DNA of 64,000 nucleotides from Prinia subflava (lineage: Eukaryota > Chordata > Aves > Passeriformes > Cisticolidae), in contig NC_086250.1 in assembly GCF_021018805.1 (NCBI RefSeq), forward strand, positions 67,839,322-67,903,321, written 5' to 3'. The position numbers and the translations under genes are program-made. Below, piece after piece: positions 1-42,884 of this stretch. The first letter of the stretch is position 1. Every line of letters begins with the position of its first letter. The notes beneath the pieces are model-generated. The model saw nothing but the letters and a program-made list of their open reading frames with translations, did not search any database and was not told the DNA's origin.

Positions 1-44
1 AACTGTGAAGCGTACTGGCAACAAAAAGGGAGTTACAGCTGATG
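1..44 (+). CDS. NUDT5: NUDT5 coding exon (cut by window start)
   Basis: Reads [14 protein letters not shown] plus one base, then the donor GTAAGA at 45. It matches the SVKRTTRKEQTADG stretch just before the Nudix fold core in human NUDT5. The exon starts outside the window. Confidence 0.9.
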
Positions 45-3000
45 GTAAGAATTGGTGGCTTTTTCTGTTTGCATTTTTTCCCTGTGAAATTCCTTCTGAT
101 AAGCTGACAATGCAGATTTCGAGCTGATCTGTTCCTGAATGAATGAGGATGTGGAACAGGTGGCTTGGCAGAGCAGGCTGTACCCCTGAGCTAATGAAAT
201 GCTAACTAAAGTGCTGAAGAATCAGAACCTTACTGGTGGGATTGCTTGCCCAAGATCCTCATGTTCATTTTAAAATGATGGGGCACTTCCAGAGACATCA
301 GGGGTGCCCTGACACAGAGCAGCTCACACACTGGTGATTGGGTCTGCTGTTAGGGGCCAAGGGCTCAAGGGGCTCTTTGGGACATGATTTAGACATGAAG
401 AGTGTAGTAGAGAGTTCCCTACAGAGGCTTTCAGGCAGTTTCTGTAGGCAGGAGAGCCCTTCCCTGAGGCTCAGTCTTCCTTGGTATGTGTGCCTCCGGC
501 TTGCTGGGGAGCTTTGAAGATCTCTCACCATGCATGATATGAGAGCTTCAATTCATCATCCAGGATTCTGGGGCAGGCACCAAAGCATTTAATGCTCAGA
601 GTAGCAGTGAGTGGGTTCCTTTCCAGGTCTGGCACTAAAATCTCACTCTCTGCCACACTCACATTGCATGTGCTTGTGTCTCCCATGGCTGTGGTAGGTG
701 TAGCAGTGATAGCAGTGCTGCAGAGAACCCTGCACTACGACTGCATTGTCCTGGTCAAACAGTTCAGGCCCCCAATCAATGGCTACTGCTTGGAATTTCC
801 TGCAGGTAAGTGGCTGAAACACTGGGAGGAGTCACATATGGTTCAGTGTGTTTAGATGTGCCTGGAGTATCAATCTTTATGTATTTTATAGGTTAGGCTT
901 GGTGATCTCCAAGGTCTTTTCCAATTTAGTTGATTCCATGATCTGAATGAAGCTCTACCTGGAAAACCATGCTGAGCTCCACATGCTATTCCAAAACAGG
1001 AATATTTGATAATGAAAAAACCCAAAAAAACCTTGGAGTTTGGGAAGATTGGAGAAAAATTCCCTCCACTTCTCCTTTCTCTAAGAGTCAAAGCATTCGG
1101 CTTCTTTCCCTCATGAGAATATTTAATGCCATTTTTGGGGAAGGCAGCATGATTCTGTAGATAATTGGTTAAGGATGTTGGCAGCAGCATAATGAATCCA
1201 GAGACTGGAATCCTTCCTAACACTTATCCCTCTATAGAGACAGAGTAGTTAGGATGTTTCCACTCTTCCATAAAGCTTGATTAGCTCTCAGGATGGATAT
1301 TGCAGTTAAGTGGGAAGCTTTTAATTGTTTTTGTGTATTATGTGTCTCCCAGGCCTCATTGAGGAAAACGAGTCAGCAGAAAGTGCTGCCCTTCGAGAGC
1401 TGAAGGAAGAGACTGGGTACAAGGGGGAAGTCATTGAATGTACTCCAGGTCTTTGCTTTTTCTTATTTTTTCCCACCAAAACTAATTCTGTCTTGATGGC
1501 TGCTCTAAATGTCTGAAATGCTCTAAACCAAAGGGAAAATCCAAGCAGCAAAGCCTATGCAGATTAGCAGGGTAGCATCTCATGGCTGTAAAAGTGAAAC
1601 TTTGGTCCCTGATGTGAATCAGTTGCTGAACTTCTGTCTGAAATAAGTTTGATATCTGTAGGGAGGAAATTGCTATCAATAAGGATCCTTTACACAACAC
1701 CCAATTATTCAAGCTGTGATTTGGTATTTTAGTGTAAAGGTCTAAATTGCTGGACTTCTGTGAACAGCATCTGTGAACTTAGAAAGAAAGAGCTGCATGA
1801 TGCAGAGGTCACCCTTCCATCAGCCATGAGGAGGTGACAATACTTGTGGAGAGGTGACAGTACTCAGGTTCTCCAGCTGGAAAGGAGGAGAGTAATGGGA
1901 GTAAATTCAGAGATCCTTTGGAACATGATTGTTCCAATCCTATGCTTCCCACATAAGATAAAATGAAGGCAAAATGAGGATCATAAATCAAAGTTGAGAA
2001 GGTAGGTGAGGCAGCTTAGGATTTTGAGGAAATGTCATTGCAGTTGAGTCTTGTCTCTCAGTTATAGGGTACAATTGCATGCTGGGGATTGGGAGAGGTT
2101 GGAGACAGGTGATGGCAAAATTAGACTCCAACAGACTGAGGAAGTCTGTAGGGATAATTTACAGTAAACCTTTAGTCTATTGAATGGCAAGTAAATTTGG
2201 CTGTGAAAACAAGTCTTGCCAGAGATCTGTAAAAGAGCTGAGAGTTACAGAAATTACTACTAAGAATATCTGAAGACAAAGTTTTTGCTATTCTTACAGC
2301 AGAAATGCCTGCCATATATATATTCTATTGTCTCAGATACATTTCTGTGGAAGCTTTTGTTAAAATGTCAAGGGGCCTGACTCCTGCTCTGAAAAATGAA
2401 CCTCTCCTTGTGCTCGTTGGCAGCTCTGTGCTTGGACCCAGGAATGTCAAACAGCACAACGCACATCGTGAGCGTCATCATTAATGGAGACGAGGCTGAG
2501 AACACAAGGCCTAAGCAAAACCTTGGTGAGTCTTGTACCAGTTATTTGAAAATTTTGAGAAGATAACCAAACAATGGGTTTAAAACAACCCCACCACTGC
2601 ATCTCTTCTGTCCTAGCTGATTTTGATATTGCACATCCTTCCAATCACATCCTGCAGTCTGGATGAGCAGAGTGTCTCTGCTGAATTCACTGGGGAAGCT
2701 CAGATGTGAAGTGTCAACTGTGGCACACTCAGAATAAAACATTTTGGTGCCAAATTTCATTGAGGGCCATGAGCACTTGTGAACCTAGATACTGCTCTCA
2801 GTTGTAGCTTCACTCTGGAAGTAATTGCACTCACAGTCAGCCATCAAATGCTTTTTAATTGTAATCTCTAGTGTATTTCAACCCCTTAACTCACTGCTTT
2901 TTTCACTTGCAGATGATGGAGGTACGTAATGTGACTGTGATCTCATTGACAATAAGGGCAAGCGTGATTCTTCGTATGGCAAGTTTTACTTAGAAAAAGT

Positions 3001-4063
3001 CAGTTAAAACTGGTTTCTATTTGTGCTTGGGTCATCTGACCCTAGTCAAACGTGCCTGAGGTTGACTTTGGCCTTGATGCAAATTCCTGTGGGGCATTAT
3101 TGCATCAATTATCTTTCCCAGTATTGCACCTATAGCACCAGTCTTTCAGGAAATACAGATTACTGACCCCCCAACAGCTGTACGTCAAACCCTAAAGACA
3201 AGAAATCCAGAGAGACAGTGGAGGGGTAAACCAGCATAAATTAATTTTGAACAAACCCTTAGAGATGGTTTGGTCTTGAAATGCATCTCCAATCCATTTC
3301 TGTACCAGGAGAAGCCAAACAAGTTTTCTTCAACAATTTATTTTTGATTCTCAAAAGGAAGGTTTCTCTTTTTGGGATTCCTATCCTTCATAGCTACCAG
3401 CTACACTTTTTTCCCAACTGTTTTTCCAGCTTCTTTCTGCCTAACATGTTTTTTAGTAAGCCCAGTCACTGCCTTCCCCCATTTAATTGACCTTTTTTTG
3501 ATATATGAAAGCTCACAACTTATGGATGGTGATGAGTATTCAGTCATTTTCCTTTCTAAACTGCAAGAAACAGGAAACAGAGGTAAATTTCTCTACTGTT
3601 CACTAATTTAAGGATGTGTAACCCTTTTTTCTTCTCTCCTAGAATTTGTGGAAGTTGTTTCACTTCCAAAGAATGACCTGCTGCAAAGGATTGATGGTAA
3701 GAGCTTTCAGACACGTTAAATGCACTAACATGAGCTTCAAGAATCCCTTCTCTTCTCAGGGCTCCTCATGTCATTTCTCACCCTAGCATACTGTATGTTA
3801 GGCAAAAAACATGAGAGACCTGGCCAGGTACGAGTCAGTGATAGCAGGAGGAGTTTGCAGTGTCTGGAATCCTACACATCTTCATTCTAGCAAGGACTTA
3901 CATTTCTGTAAAGGTGAGGTTTTAACATCATCTCAAAATTGTTTTATTTTCAGAACTAGTGGCAGAGGAACATCTGGCAGTAGACGCCAGGGTTTATACG
4001 TACGCGTTGGCTCTGAAGCGCGCGGCAGAAAAACCGCTCCAAGTTCCTTTTATGAAGTTCTAG
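1..4063 (+). CDS. NUDT5: NUDT5, ADP-sugar pyrophosphatase (3' part, seven coding exons)
   Basis: Nudix hydrolase of the NUDT5 family. It splits ADP-ribose and other ADP-sugars to AMP and a sugar phosphate; in mammals it also supplies nuclear ATP from ADP-ribose. Coding exons in the window are 1-44, 698-805, 1353-1448, 2424-2525, 2913-2921, 3643-3696 and 3954-4063, all with GT-AG introns and consistent phase. They encode about 173 C-terminal residues, against roughly 219 for the human protein; the first ~45 residues and the start codon lie upstream of base 1. The Nudix box G-x5-E-x7-RE-x2-EE-x-G is intact across the second and third exons (GLIEENE then RELKEETGY). The C terminus reads VPFMKF before TAG. 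Introns (45-697, 806-1352, 1449-2423, 2526-2912, 2922-3642, 3697-3953) show no other gene, only a short CR1 tail at 891-945. Convergent with SEC61A2, as in mammals. Confidence 0.96.
698..805 (+). CDS. NUDT5: NUDT5 coding exon
   Basis: 36 codons in phase 1, with acceptor TGGTAG and donor GTAAGT. It encodes [20 protein letters not shown] through LEFPAG and is nearly identical to mammalian NUDT5. The last glycine begins the Nudix box. Confidence 0.96.
891..945 (+). repeat. CR1 LINE 3' tail fragment
   Basis: The text GGCTTGGTGATCTCCAAGG, then TTTTCCAATTTAGTTGATTC and CATGAT, is the diverged 3' end of an avian CR1 element. It lies in a NUDT5 intron. Confidence 0.65.
1353..1448 (+). CDS. NUDT5: NUDT5 coding exon with Nudix box
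   Basis: Acceptor CTCCCAG, donor GTCTTT. It encodes [20 protein letters not shown] and on to ECTP. The metal-binding REL-x-EE core is complete, so the enzyme looks catalytically intact. Confidence 0.97.
2424..2525 (+). CDS. NUDT5: NUDT5 coding exon
   Basis: Acceptor TTGGCAG, donor GTGAGT. It encodes [20 protein letters not shown] then [14 protein letters not shown], matching the dimer-forming middle of the family. Confidence 0.95.
2913..2921 (+). CDS. NUDT5: NUDT5 9-nt microexon
   Basis: The acceptor TTTCACTTGCAG at 2901-2912 is followed by ATGATGGAG and a strong donor GTACGTAAT at 2922. With the flanking bases it supplies D-D-G and the first base of E. This restores the human-like order NL-G/D-DGEFVEV, which no direct splice of the neighbouring exons gives. 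Phase is kept (9 nt). Confidence 0.88.
3643..3696 (+). CDS. NUDT5: NUDT5 coding exon
   Basis: Acceptor TTCTCTCCTAG, donor GTAAGA. It encodes [18 protein letters not shown], matching human [18 protein letters not shown]. Confidence 0.95.
3954..4063 (+). CDS. NUDT5: NUDT5 last coding exon
   Basis: Acceptor TTTATTTTCAG. It encodes [20 protein letters not shown] through [10 protein letters not shown] and the stop TAG at 4061-4063. The 3' UTR follows. Confidence 0.96.
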
Positions 4064-4295
4064 AACTGGACAATGAGAGATTTAATTGAAAACTGCCCAA
4101 GTTGGATGGCTTAGAAGAATAACTCTTTGTGTAATCAAGGTCCTTTGCTTAACATGTAGAGCAAAAAAAGTGTTTGTAGTAACAGTTCTGGTATTTTTAT
4201 TTCGAATTATGTAACTGACAAAAGCATTTTTTTTCTAACTGCTCTATCAAGCCTTGACAGAATATCCATAATAAAAATACTGTTTAATTTTCAGA
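4064..4295 (+). terminator. NUDT5: NUDT5 3' UTR and poly(A) signal
   Basis: A short 3' UTR follows the TAG. The canonical AATAAA at 4270-4275 predicts cleavage near 4290. The exact cleavage base cannot be seen. Confidence 0.7.
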
Positions 4296-5654
4296 ATGGC
4301 TCATTTCTCACTAGATTCCTCTCTGCACTTAAAATTCAGTATAGGAAAGATGCTCTAGGTAACTGTGGTTGGTGCTGTAACACCGTGGTTCCAAAGGAGG
4401 CAGAGGCAGAAGGGTGCGGGTCTCTGTCACTCTCACAGCACTCACACAGCTCCTAACACCTGGAGAGGGGAGAGCTCCTGGGGGTCTGCAACTTCCTTAT
4501 GATGGGCAGCAGAGGGGCTGGAAATGATTTCTTCTCTAGTGGCCAGTGATAGGACCCAAGGGAATGGCCTGAAGTTGTGTCAGGGGCAGTTTAAGTTGGA
4601 TGTTGGGAAAGAGTTCTTCACCCAGAGGGTGGCTGGGCACTGGAGTGGGCGGCTCAGGGAAGCGGCCACAGCGCTGAGCCTGACAGAGCTCAGGCTGTGT
4701 TTGGACAACACTCTTGGGCACATGGTGGGATTCTTGGGATGTCCTGCACAAGGCCAGGAGTTGGACTCAGTCTTGTGGGTCCCTTCCAACTCAAAAATCA
4801 TATAATTTTGGAATATCCTATTAAGTAGTAATTTTCTGTGACAAGAGCAGGGACAGCAGCACAGGTACACTGTGTGCATGCTCTGGCTAAAGTAATTGAA
4901 ATGGAAATTTTAGGAACTTCCTATTATGACTTAGACATGAAGATGATGTCTGCTTCTCCCAGCCCTAACTAAACTATGCAGAAAGAGAAAACTGGTTTGT
5001 TTGGTCTAAAATAATGATGGTGACACCACCAGCCACAGGTGCAAACCAGAACTGTGCAGGCCCAGCCAGGGGCTCCTGCTGAAGGATGAGGTCACTGGAT
5101 GTGCCCTGAGAGGGCACAGCCTTGCAGTTTTCCCTCTCCCAAGGACACGTGTGTACCCAGGCTGCACCTTCATTCTTATCCCAAATAAACCCTCAGTGCA
5201 TCTGCACACAGTGGGCTGCACTAATAATGCAAACAGCCACCACTGCTTAAAGGTTGGGATCTGAGAGTTTTAATAAACACACCTCAGAATCAGCCTTGCC
5301 TCTCTCTGAAATAGATGAGGATGAGTGTGCATAATCAGGGAGACTTTCTGAAACAGAAAATTGCTTAAGAGTTTCTTACATTCACAAAGAACACAAAGTT
5401 ACTTTCAAGTTAAGAGTGAAAGAAGGCAGAAGAAATATGACATCAAAGGGAAAAAGTGATTACAGCAGAGGGAGGAATCTTTGGGATTTTTTTTTTTAAA
5501 TTGTGGCAGCTAAAAATTAATTTGAATTATATCCTAGAAAGAAAAAAAGAGGAGAAAAGGGAGCCTTCTGGACCTACCTCCCTATCAAGGCATTGTAGAA
5601 ACTACCAAAGAGTGCACACAAATTACAGCTGGCAGAGACAAGACTCAGGAGAGA
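4296..5654. other. Convergent spacer between NUDT5 and SEC61A2
   Basis: This 1.36-kb spacer separates the two predicted poly(A) sites. Apart from the CR1 copy near its start I see no conserved coding or RNA element. Short ORFs here are chance or CR1-derived. Confidence 0.6.
4515..4818 (+). repeat. CR1 LINE 3' fragment
   Basis: A 5'-truncated CR1 with the typical order of landmarks: GTTGGATGTTGGGAAAGAGT, TTCTTCACCCAGAGGGTGG, and the terminal GTGGGTCCCTTCCAACTCA. The tail has decayed to an AT-rich end. Confidence 0.88.
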
Positions 5655-6467
5655 GTTTAATTAAATAAGTTTATTGTCTAACGCGTACATTTGTTACATC
5701 GCCGCTGTAAAGTGCGACAAATTTTCAGCAGGAACTCGCCGTTCCCCCTTTTCCCTCCTACGAACCGCTTTAGGAACTCGTCCTTCAGACTCACAAAAGC
5801 AAGGTGGACATGGAGTTTGAGTGGCACAGTTTCCACAAGGACATGGTTGAACAGACCTGCTGGGCTGGGCCGCCCTGGCAGGTCCGGGACAGCCCAGGGT
5901 GAGATGAGTATCAGCCTGGTAAAGCGTTTGCCTGCCCCCCTCAGAGCTCAGAGAAAGGCGCCTGGCTGGAGGCACCCCAAAGGAACAACGAGTGCTGAGT
6001 TCAGTGGTGGGGAAATGCAAGTTAAAAAAGTACAAAAAATTAATGTCAAATACAGATATAAATCAATTTTGTCAGGGATACTGGCATGTGGCAATCTGAA
6101 CTCAGGTATCTTTTTCTCCTATTAGGGACGGGGAAATTAATTTAACACTTTACTGCTGTGTGCAAAGACATTTACCACTCTCAAACTGATACTTGTTACC
6201 ATCTCACCGTAGTGTCTGAACAGCAAGGTAGATGAATTGTTTCCAGCATTACAGGCAACACTAGATAATACTTAAACAAGATAATGTAAACTTTATTCTT
6301 AAGGCAGCTGGTACTAATGCTGCACACAGGCATTGCTCAATGCCCATTACAGTAATGGGACACGTAGCACTTGAAAACAAGTAAAAAGAAAATAGCATTA
6401 TTGGACTAAATGACGCACGTTGTCAAAATACTTTCCCTTTCACACAAACCGTAAAATATTTGGACAT
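5655..6467 (-). terminator. SEC61A2: SEC61A2 3' UTR with two poly(A) signals
   Basis: Downstream of the SEC61A2 stop, the minus strand carries AATAAA at 6292-6297 and again at 5670-5675. These predict a short and a long 3' UTR. The distal part (5680-6030) is CpG-richer than the introns and holds a 113-codon minus-strand ORF with no resemblance to a known protein, which I treat as UTR. Confidence 0.6.
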
Positions 6468-19685
<13,218 letters not shown>

Positions 19686-19738
19686 GGCGGTGGCGGCCCG
19701 GCCGCGGTCCCAGCGCTGTCACCGTCTCTGTCGCCGCC

Positions 19739-19748
19739 GTCACGTGAC
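19739..19748. promoter_or_regulatory. SEC61A2: GTCACGTGAC E-box (CLEAR-type) palindrome
   Basis: Exact match to the CLEAR consensus bound by TFEB/MITF factors. The CACGTG core also suits USF and other bHLH-ZIP factors. It sits in the CpG island close to the presumed transcription start. Function is inferred. Confidence 0.55.
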
Positions 19749-20180
19749 GCGCGCTGCGGACGGGCCGTCCCTCCCCGCCCGGGGGGACGCGGCGGTGCCG
19801 CCCTCACGGAGCGCCCCCCGCGCCCTTCCCCAGGCGAGGGCGGCCGGATCGGCGGGCCCGGCGGGGAGCGGTGGCCGCCGCGGCGGGATCGGGCTGAGGG
19901 CGGGCAGGCGGCGGGGGAAGGAGCGCGCTCCCGGAGTGCTCCGCGCGGCGCGAGGGGCGGGCACGGCCCCTCACGGCCACCCCTCAGCCCTGCCCGAGCG
20001 CGGGAAACTGCCCGCCCCTCACGGCTCAGCCTGCGGGGCTTTGACGTTTCTGTGATGGTGTTGGTACTGCAGTACCAGGTGAAAAGCACAGGTTGAGCGG
20101 TTTGGTACCGAAGTGTTTTGTTAACAGCCCAATCCACCCGTACTGACAGATGGATGTGATAATTTCACGTGGTGAAAGGA

Positions 20181-20640
20181 CATTGGGACACTGGAGCGTT
20201 TCCAAAGAAGGGCAACAGGGCTGGGAAAGGGTCTGAAGCACAAGTCCCACGAGGAACAGCTGAGGGAGCTGGGATTGCTCATTCTGGAGAAGTGGAGGCT
20301 CGGGCTGATCTCACTCTCTACAACTCCCTGACAGGAGACTGGTGGAGGTCAGACTCTGCTCCTGGCTAAGCAGCCACAGGATGAGAGGACACGGCCTCAA
20401 GCTCCACCAGGGGAGGTTCTGGTTGGGCATTGGTAGGAATTTCTTCACAGAAAGGTTGAATAGACATTGGAATGGGCTGCTCAGGGAGGTGGGGAAGTCA
20501 CTGTCCCTGCGGGTGTTTAAGGAAAGCCTGGATGTGGCACTCAGAGCCATCATCTGGTTGACAAGGTGGTGATCAGTCATAAGTCCAACGGTTTTGGAGG
20601 TTTTTTCCAACTTAATTGATTTCGTGATTCTGTGATTCTC
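20181..20640 (+). repeat. CR1 LINE 3' fragment
   Basis: CR1 landmarks in order: GCTGAGGGAGCTGGGATTG, CACTCTCTACAACTCCCTGA, GGAATTTCTTCACAGAAAGG, and the tail TTCGTGATTCTGTGATTC. It begins about 140 bp upstream of the SEC61A2 CpG island. Confidence 0.93.
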
Positions 20641-21237
20641 TGAAGTGAACCTGGAAACCTATTCCAATATCATCCCACAATCACCAAATGGGTATCATAC
20701 CTACAAAGCTCTCAGTTACAACAGCCAGTGGTCTATAAAATTAGAATCATCAGAATTTACTGCAAGATTTAGATATGACAATTAAAAATAGGGTTTATTC
20801 TTTCTGAATAACTGATCTGATGCACAAGCTTGAATTTGTCCTGTATTAGGCTAAGTTACCAAAAGAGAACACAAAATGTGTGAAGTAGTAGGGCTCCTCC
20901 AAAACTTTGAATCTATAATTTGGATTGCACTCTGCATTCCTTAACAAATCCTCTTAATCAAGACCTTGCTACAATACCTAAACAACTTTGTTCAATAGCT
21001 TCCCTTTTCTGAAATCACTTAGAACTAAGTTTTTTCTTCCAGTTTTATATACTCATAATTTAACAAATACTAACGAGCAACTCCATAGCAATTACTTTCA
21101 CCTAGAGTTCTTGTACAGTCTGACAAAGGTCTATAATTAATGGGGCTGGCAGTGCACTTGTAGATCATAATTTCCAAATAGCTGGGTGAGTAGCTAAGCT
21201 TCAGGAAGTTTCTTGGAATCACCCTTCGTTCAGATTT

Positions 21238-21416
21238 TTAGCCATACTTATTTGACAAGTTCATTAAAGTACAGGTTTTGTTGGCAAACTCTCCTAAGTC
21301 ACTGGCCACCGTTTTGGCAATTTGGATAAAAGGTCCAGGAGGTTTCTTCAATCCACACTGACAAAGATGCACCACTTCAGGTGTGCTGAACAAATGTTTC
21401 TGGGTCACCTTCTTCA
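21238..21416 (-). CDS. Unidentified exon-like ORF (possible terminal exon)
   Basis: On the minus strand a textbook acceptor (a long T-tract, then GCTTCTGTTAG, ending at 21417) opens a reading frame running to TAA at 21238-21240. It would begin in phase 1 and encode 59 residues, starting KKVTQKHLFSTPEVVHLCQC and ending NKTCTLMNLSNKYG. After that TAA the same frame stays open for another 55 codons, to 21070. I do not recognise the protein, and no annotated gene is expected between SEC61A2 and DHTKD1. It could be a lineage-specific gene, a decayed gene, an alternative 3' exon of DHTKD1, or chance. I could not identify an upstream partner exon. Confidence 0.25.
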
Positions 21417-21849
21417 CTAACAGAAGCAAAAAAAAATTGCAGTATTGTTTTCCTTGCTTATTCAAAATACTACTGTGCTCAGAATTTTCCAGCTTCGAAG
21501 TTCAGATTGTATTTTTTAAATCTAAACTAACATCACTAAAGATTACTTAGTATTTAGTATGTTACTAAAATATTTGTTTTTCTGGTGTGTTTTCTTTCTG
21601 AGAGCTTTTGCTGCCTTTAATGTACTGCTCAATTTAACAACTCATTCCTTCAATGTCTTTACTTTTTTCCTTCTAGACTTGCACTTCTCTCTGCAAATGC
21701 TGACACACCCCAATGCACAAATGCTGTAAGTCTCTTTCTAGTTAGCTCCTTGCTATCTACCAGCACATAAAGGTTCACTTCTCCTTGTGTTAATGACTCA
21801 CAGAATTTTCTGTCCAAGGACTGGGACCTGTTCTGTTAGCCACTCAACC

Positions 21850-21963
21850 TGTGAGCATCTCAGGCACATGGTGTGGCACTAGGGGTGTCCTCTGCAGGGC
21901 CAGGAGCTGAACTCAGTGATCCTTGTGGGTCCCTTCCAACTGAGGATATTCCATGGTTCTATT
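21850..21963 (+). repeat. CR1 LINE 3' tail
   Basis: Contains GGCACATGGTGTGGCACTAG and the terminal CCTTGTGGGTCCCTTCCAAC then TGAGGATATTCCATGGTTCT, the classic CR1 end. Confidence 0.85.
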
Positions 21964-23882
21964 TTAATTTCTGCTGCTCTTTTCCCCAAAGCAAAAGCAA
22001 TCCAGCACTGTGCAGAGAAGAGCAAGGTGCACAGATGGAAAACAGCCTTGTGTGCATCCAAAATTGCTGGGAGAAACAGTGTTGGCCCCTCAGTCAGCAA
22101 GTGCTTTGCCTTGCTCCTGGGATCTGTTATCCATCACACAAGAGCAGTGTTCTGCAGGCAGTCTGCACCAGCTGATGGAGAAAAGCTGTGCTCAAGCTCT
22201 CCCTTCCTACCCCAGATCCCTGGGGAGCTCCATGGCACACCAGTGGGGCTGGGGGCACTGAGCTGAGCAGCACTACAGAAATAGCTCTGTCTCCCACCAG
22301 GAGGCTCAAACAGGGTTGGAACATTTGAGCATCCTTTATTTGGTTGGATAACCAGATCTGCACAGCCTGTGGGGGAATGGTGTGTAACAAGGTCAGGTCT
22401 GGGCCACATGAAACTCAAAACGCGGGGTCTGGTCTTCCCTTGTGTTCACTGTCACAGTGGAAAAGCTGTGGGTTTATGTAATCATCAGTGTGCAGTCAAG
22501 GCTGGTAACTGCGCTCTACAACTTCCTTGGCTACAGCTGCAGCCAAAGCAACGTTACTCTTCAGCCTCCTTTTTCTAGTTATCAGCAGAAATTTAAAGCA
22601 GAATATGCCTTGATTAGATAAAGCTGTTCAGGATGTGCAGGAGGTTGTGCAGTTTGCTAGAGCAAAGTGGGAGAAACATGATTCATGTTGCTATGATGGA
22701 TGCACTAAAGCAGTGATGTGAAACATCACAGAACAGAGGCTACAGAGGTAACTTCTGGGTCATATGGAGTTAATGAACGAATGAATATGTGAATTAACTA
22801 GGATGAAATACTAAAGCAGGCTTCAGAAATGATTTTGGGAGCTGTCTCCCCAAGTGAATGCACTTGATCTTGCCTGTGGTCTGCTTTTTCTCACCTACCA
22901 TGACTTTCCATCTGCAAGGATCTGGTTAAACCCTACTTGTTTCTTTTCAGAAATCTCTCTGGCTCACGGTGAGTTTGGATTACTTAAGCATTGATTGCAC
23001 AGGTAATTGAAAAGAGCAATGAGGTGCCAACTTCACCCTGAAACCAGGAAAGGAAAAATGCTGGAAGAAATCCTGTGGTGGTGGGAATGCCGCTGTGCGG
23101 CAGTCAACACTGGGGTCAGCCTGGGATGCCTGTCTTCCATTTGGCATCATTATTCTCCCACTTAACCTCAATATTTTGGTCCTTTATCCTTTGTTTCCCA
23201 ATAAAGACTGATTTCTTTCCCTTCTCCAGATGACAGCTATGCTGAAACCATCCCTTAGGATTTCTCACCCTCTGGGTGAGAAAAACAGTGGTGTCTGAAG
23301 CCTTCAGGAGCCATCCTGCATGGTCCCCACAATGGGAACCCTGCTTTAACAACCCATGCACTGAGAAGAGCACCAACAGCCACAACAGATTGCATTCCTG
23401 GCCCTCCAGAAAAGAAAAAAGATATAATCCACAACATTCTGCTATAGAAATGGCTCATTCCCAGACACGGGGAAGCATTTATTTGCTCAAGCAGTACTAA
23501 CACTTCAGTGGAAAGAGAAGAAACAGAACCTGTTTCCACACATGCACCATCCCAGCAAACTGTCAAGTGCAAATAAGCAGCAAGATACAAGGTATTCCAC
23601 AGTCACTCACCAATCTGTCCCCTGGACTGGATTTTCAATTTTATAAAGACTTTTAGTAGAAAATCGTATAAGAGAACAAGAAGTATCAGGAGTAACAGGC
23701 ACTTGTCATTGTTAGGTGTTCCCCAACATGAAAAAATTGCTTCATCATTACCAAACTTATTCCACCTTTTTTTTTTTTTTTCCATTTTGGAGAACTAAGA
23801 GTCTTAAGGATCTGGCTTTTGTTCTTCACAGGAGGAGGCACTAAACATGACTGACATCAGCAGCAGTCCATCCACTGAAAAC

Positions 23883-42749
<18,867 letters not shown>

Positions 42750-42884
42750 GGCCGCGCTGCCCCCGCCGCCGCCACCGCCCCCGGACCCGCCCCGAGCCCC
42801 GGGGGCGGCGCCCGCAGCGGGGCCGCCAGGGGCTCCTGCAGTGCCGGACGGAGCCGGACGGCGTGCGGTGTTCTGGACTCCAGA

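Larger units (their letters stand above)
20641..23882 (-). other. DHTKD1-SEC61A2 spacer including DHTKD1 3' UTR
   Basis: DHTKD1 stops at 23883. Minus-strand AATAAA candidates for its poly(A) site lie at 23478-23483 and 22335-22340; I cannot choose between them. A CR1 tail sits at 21850-21963 and an unidentified exon-like ORF at 21238-21416. The remainder shows nothing I can name. Confidence 0.5.

Noticed and set aside
5694..6125. ORFs of 113-144 codons on both strands downstream of SEC61A2
   Set aside because: They lie in the predicted SEC61A2 3' UTR with no recognisable protein. Opposite-strand openness points to composition only.
22127..22418. Minus-strand ORF with a homeobox-like QIWLSNQ string
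   Set aside because: Too short a resemblance, no helix-turn-helix context, and other frames are equally open.
23203..23208. AATAAA on the plus strand near DHTKD1's 3' end
   Set aside because: Wrong strand for DHTKD1, and no plus-strand gene is evident there.
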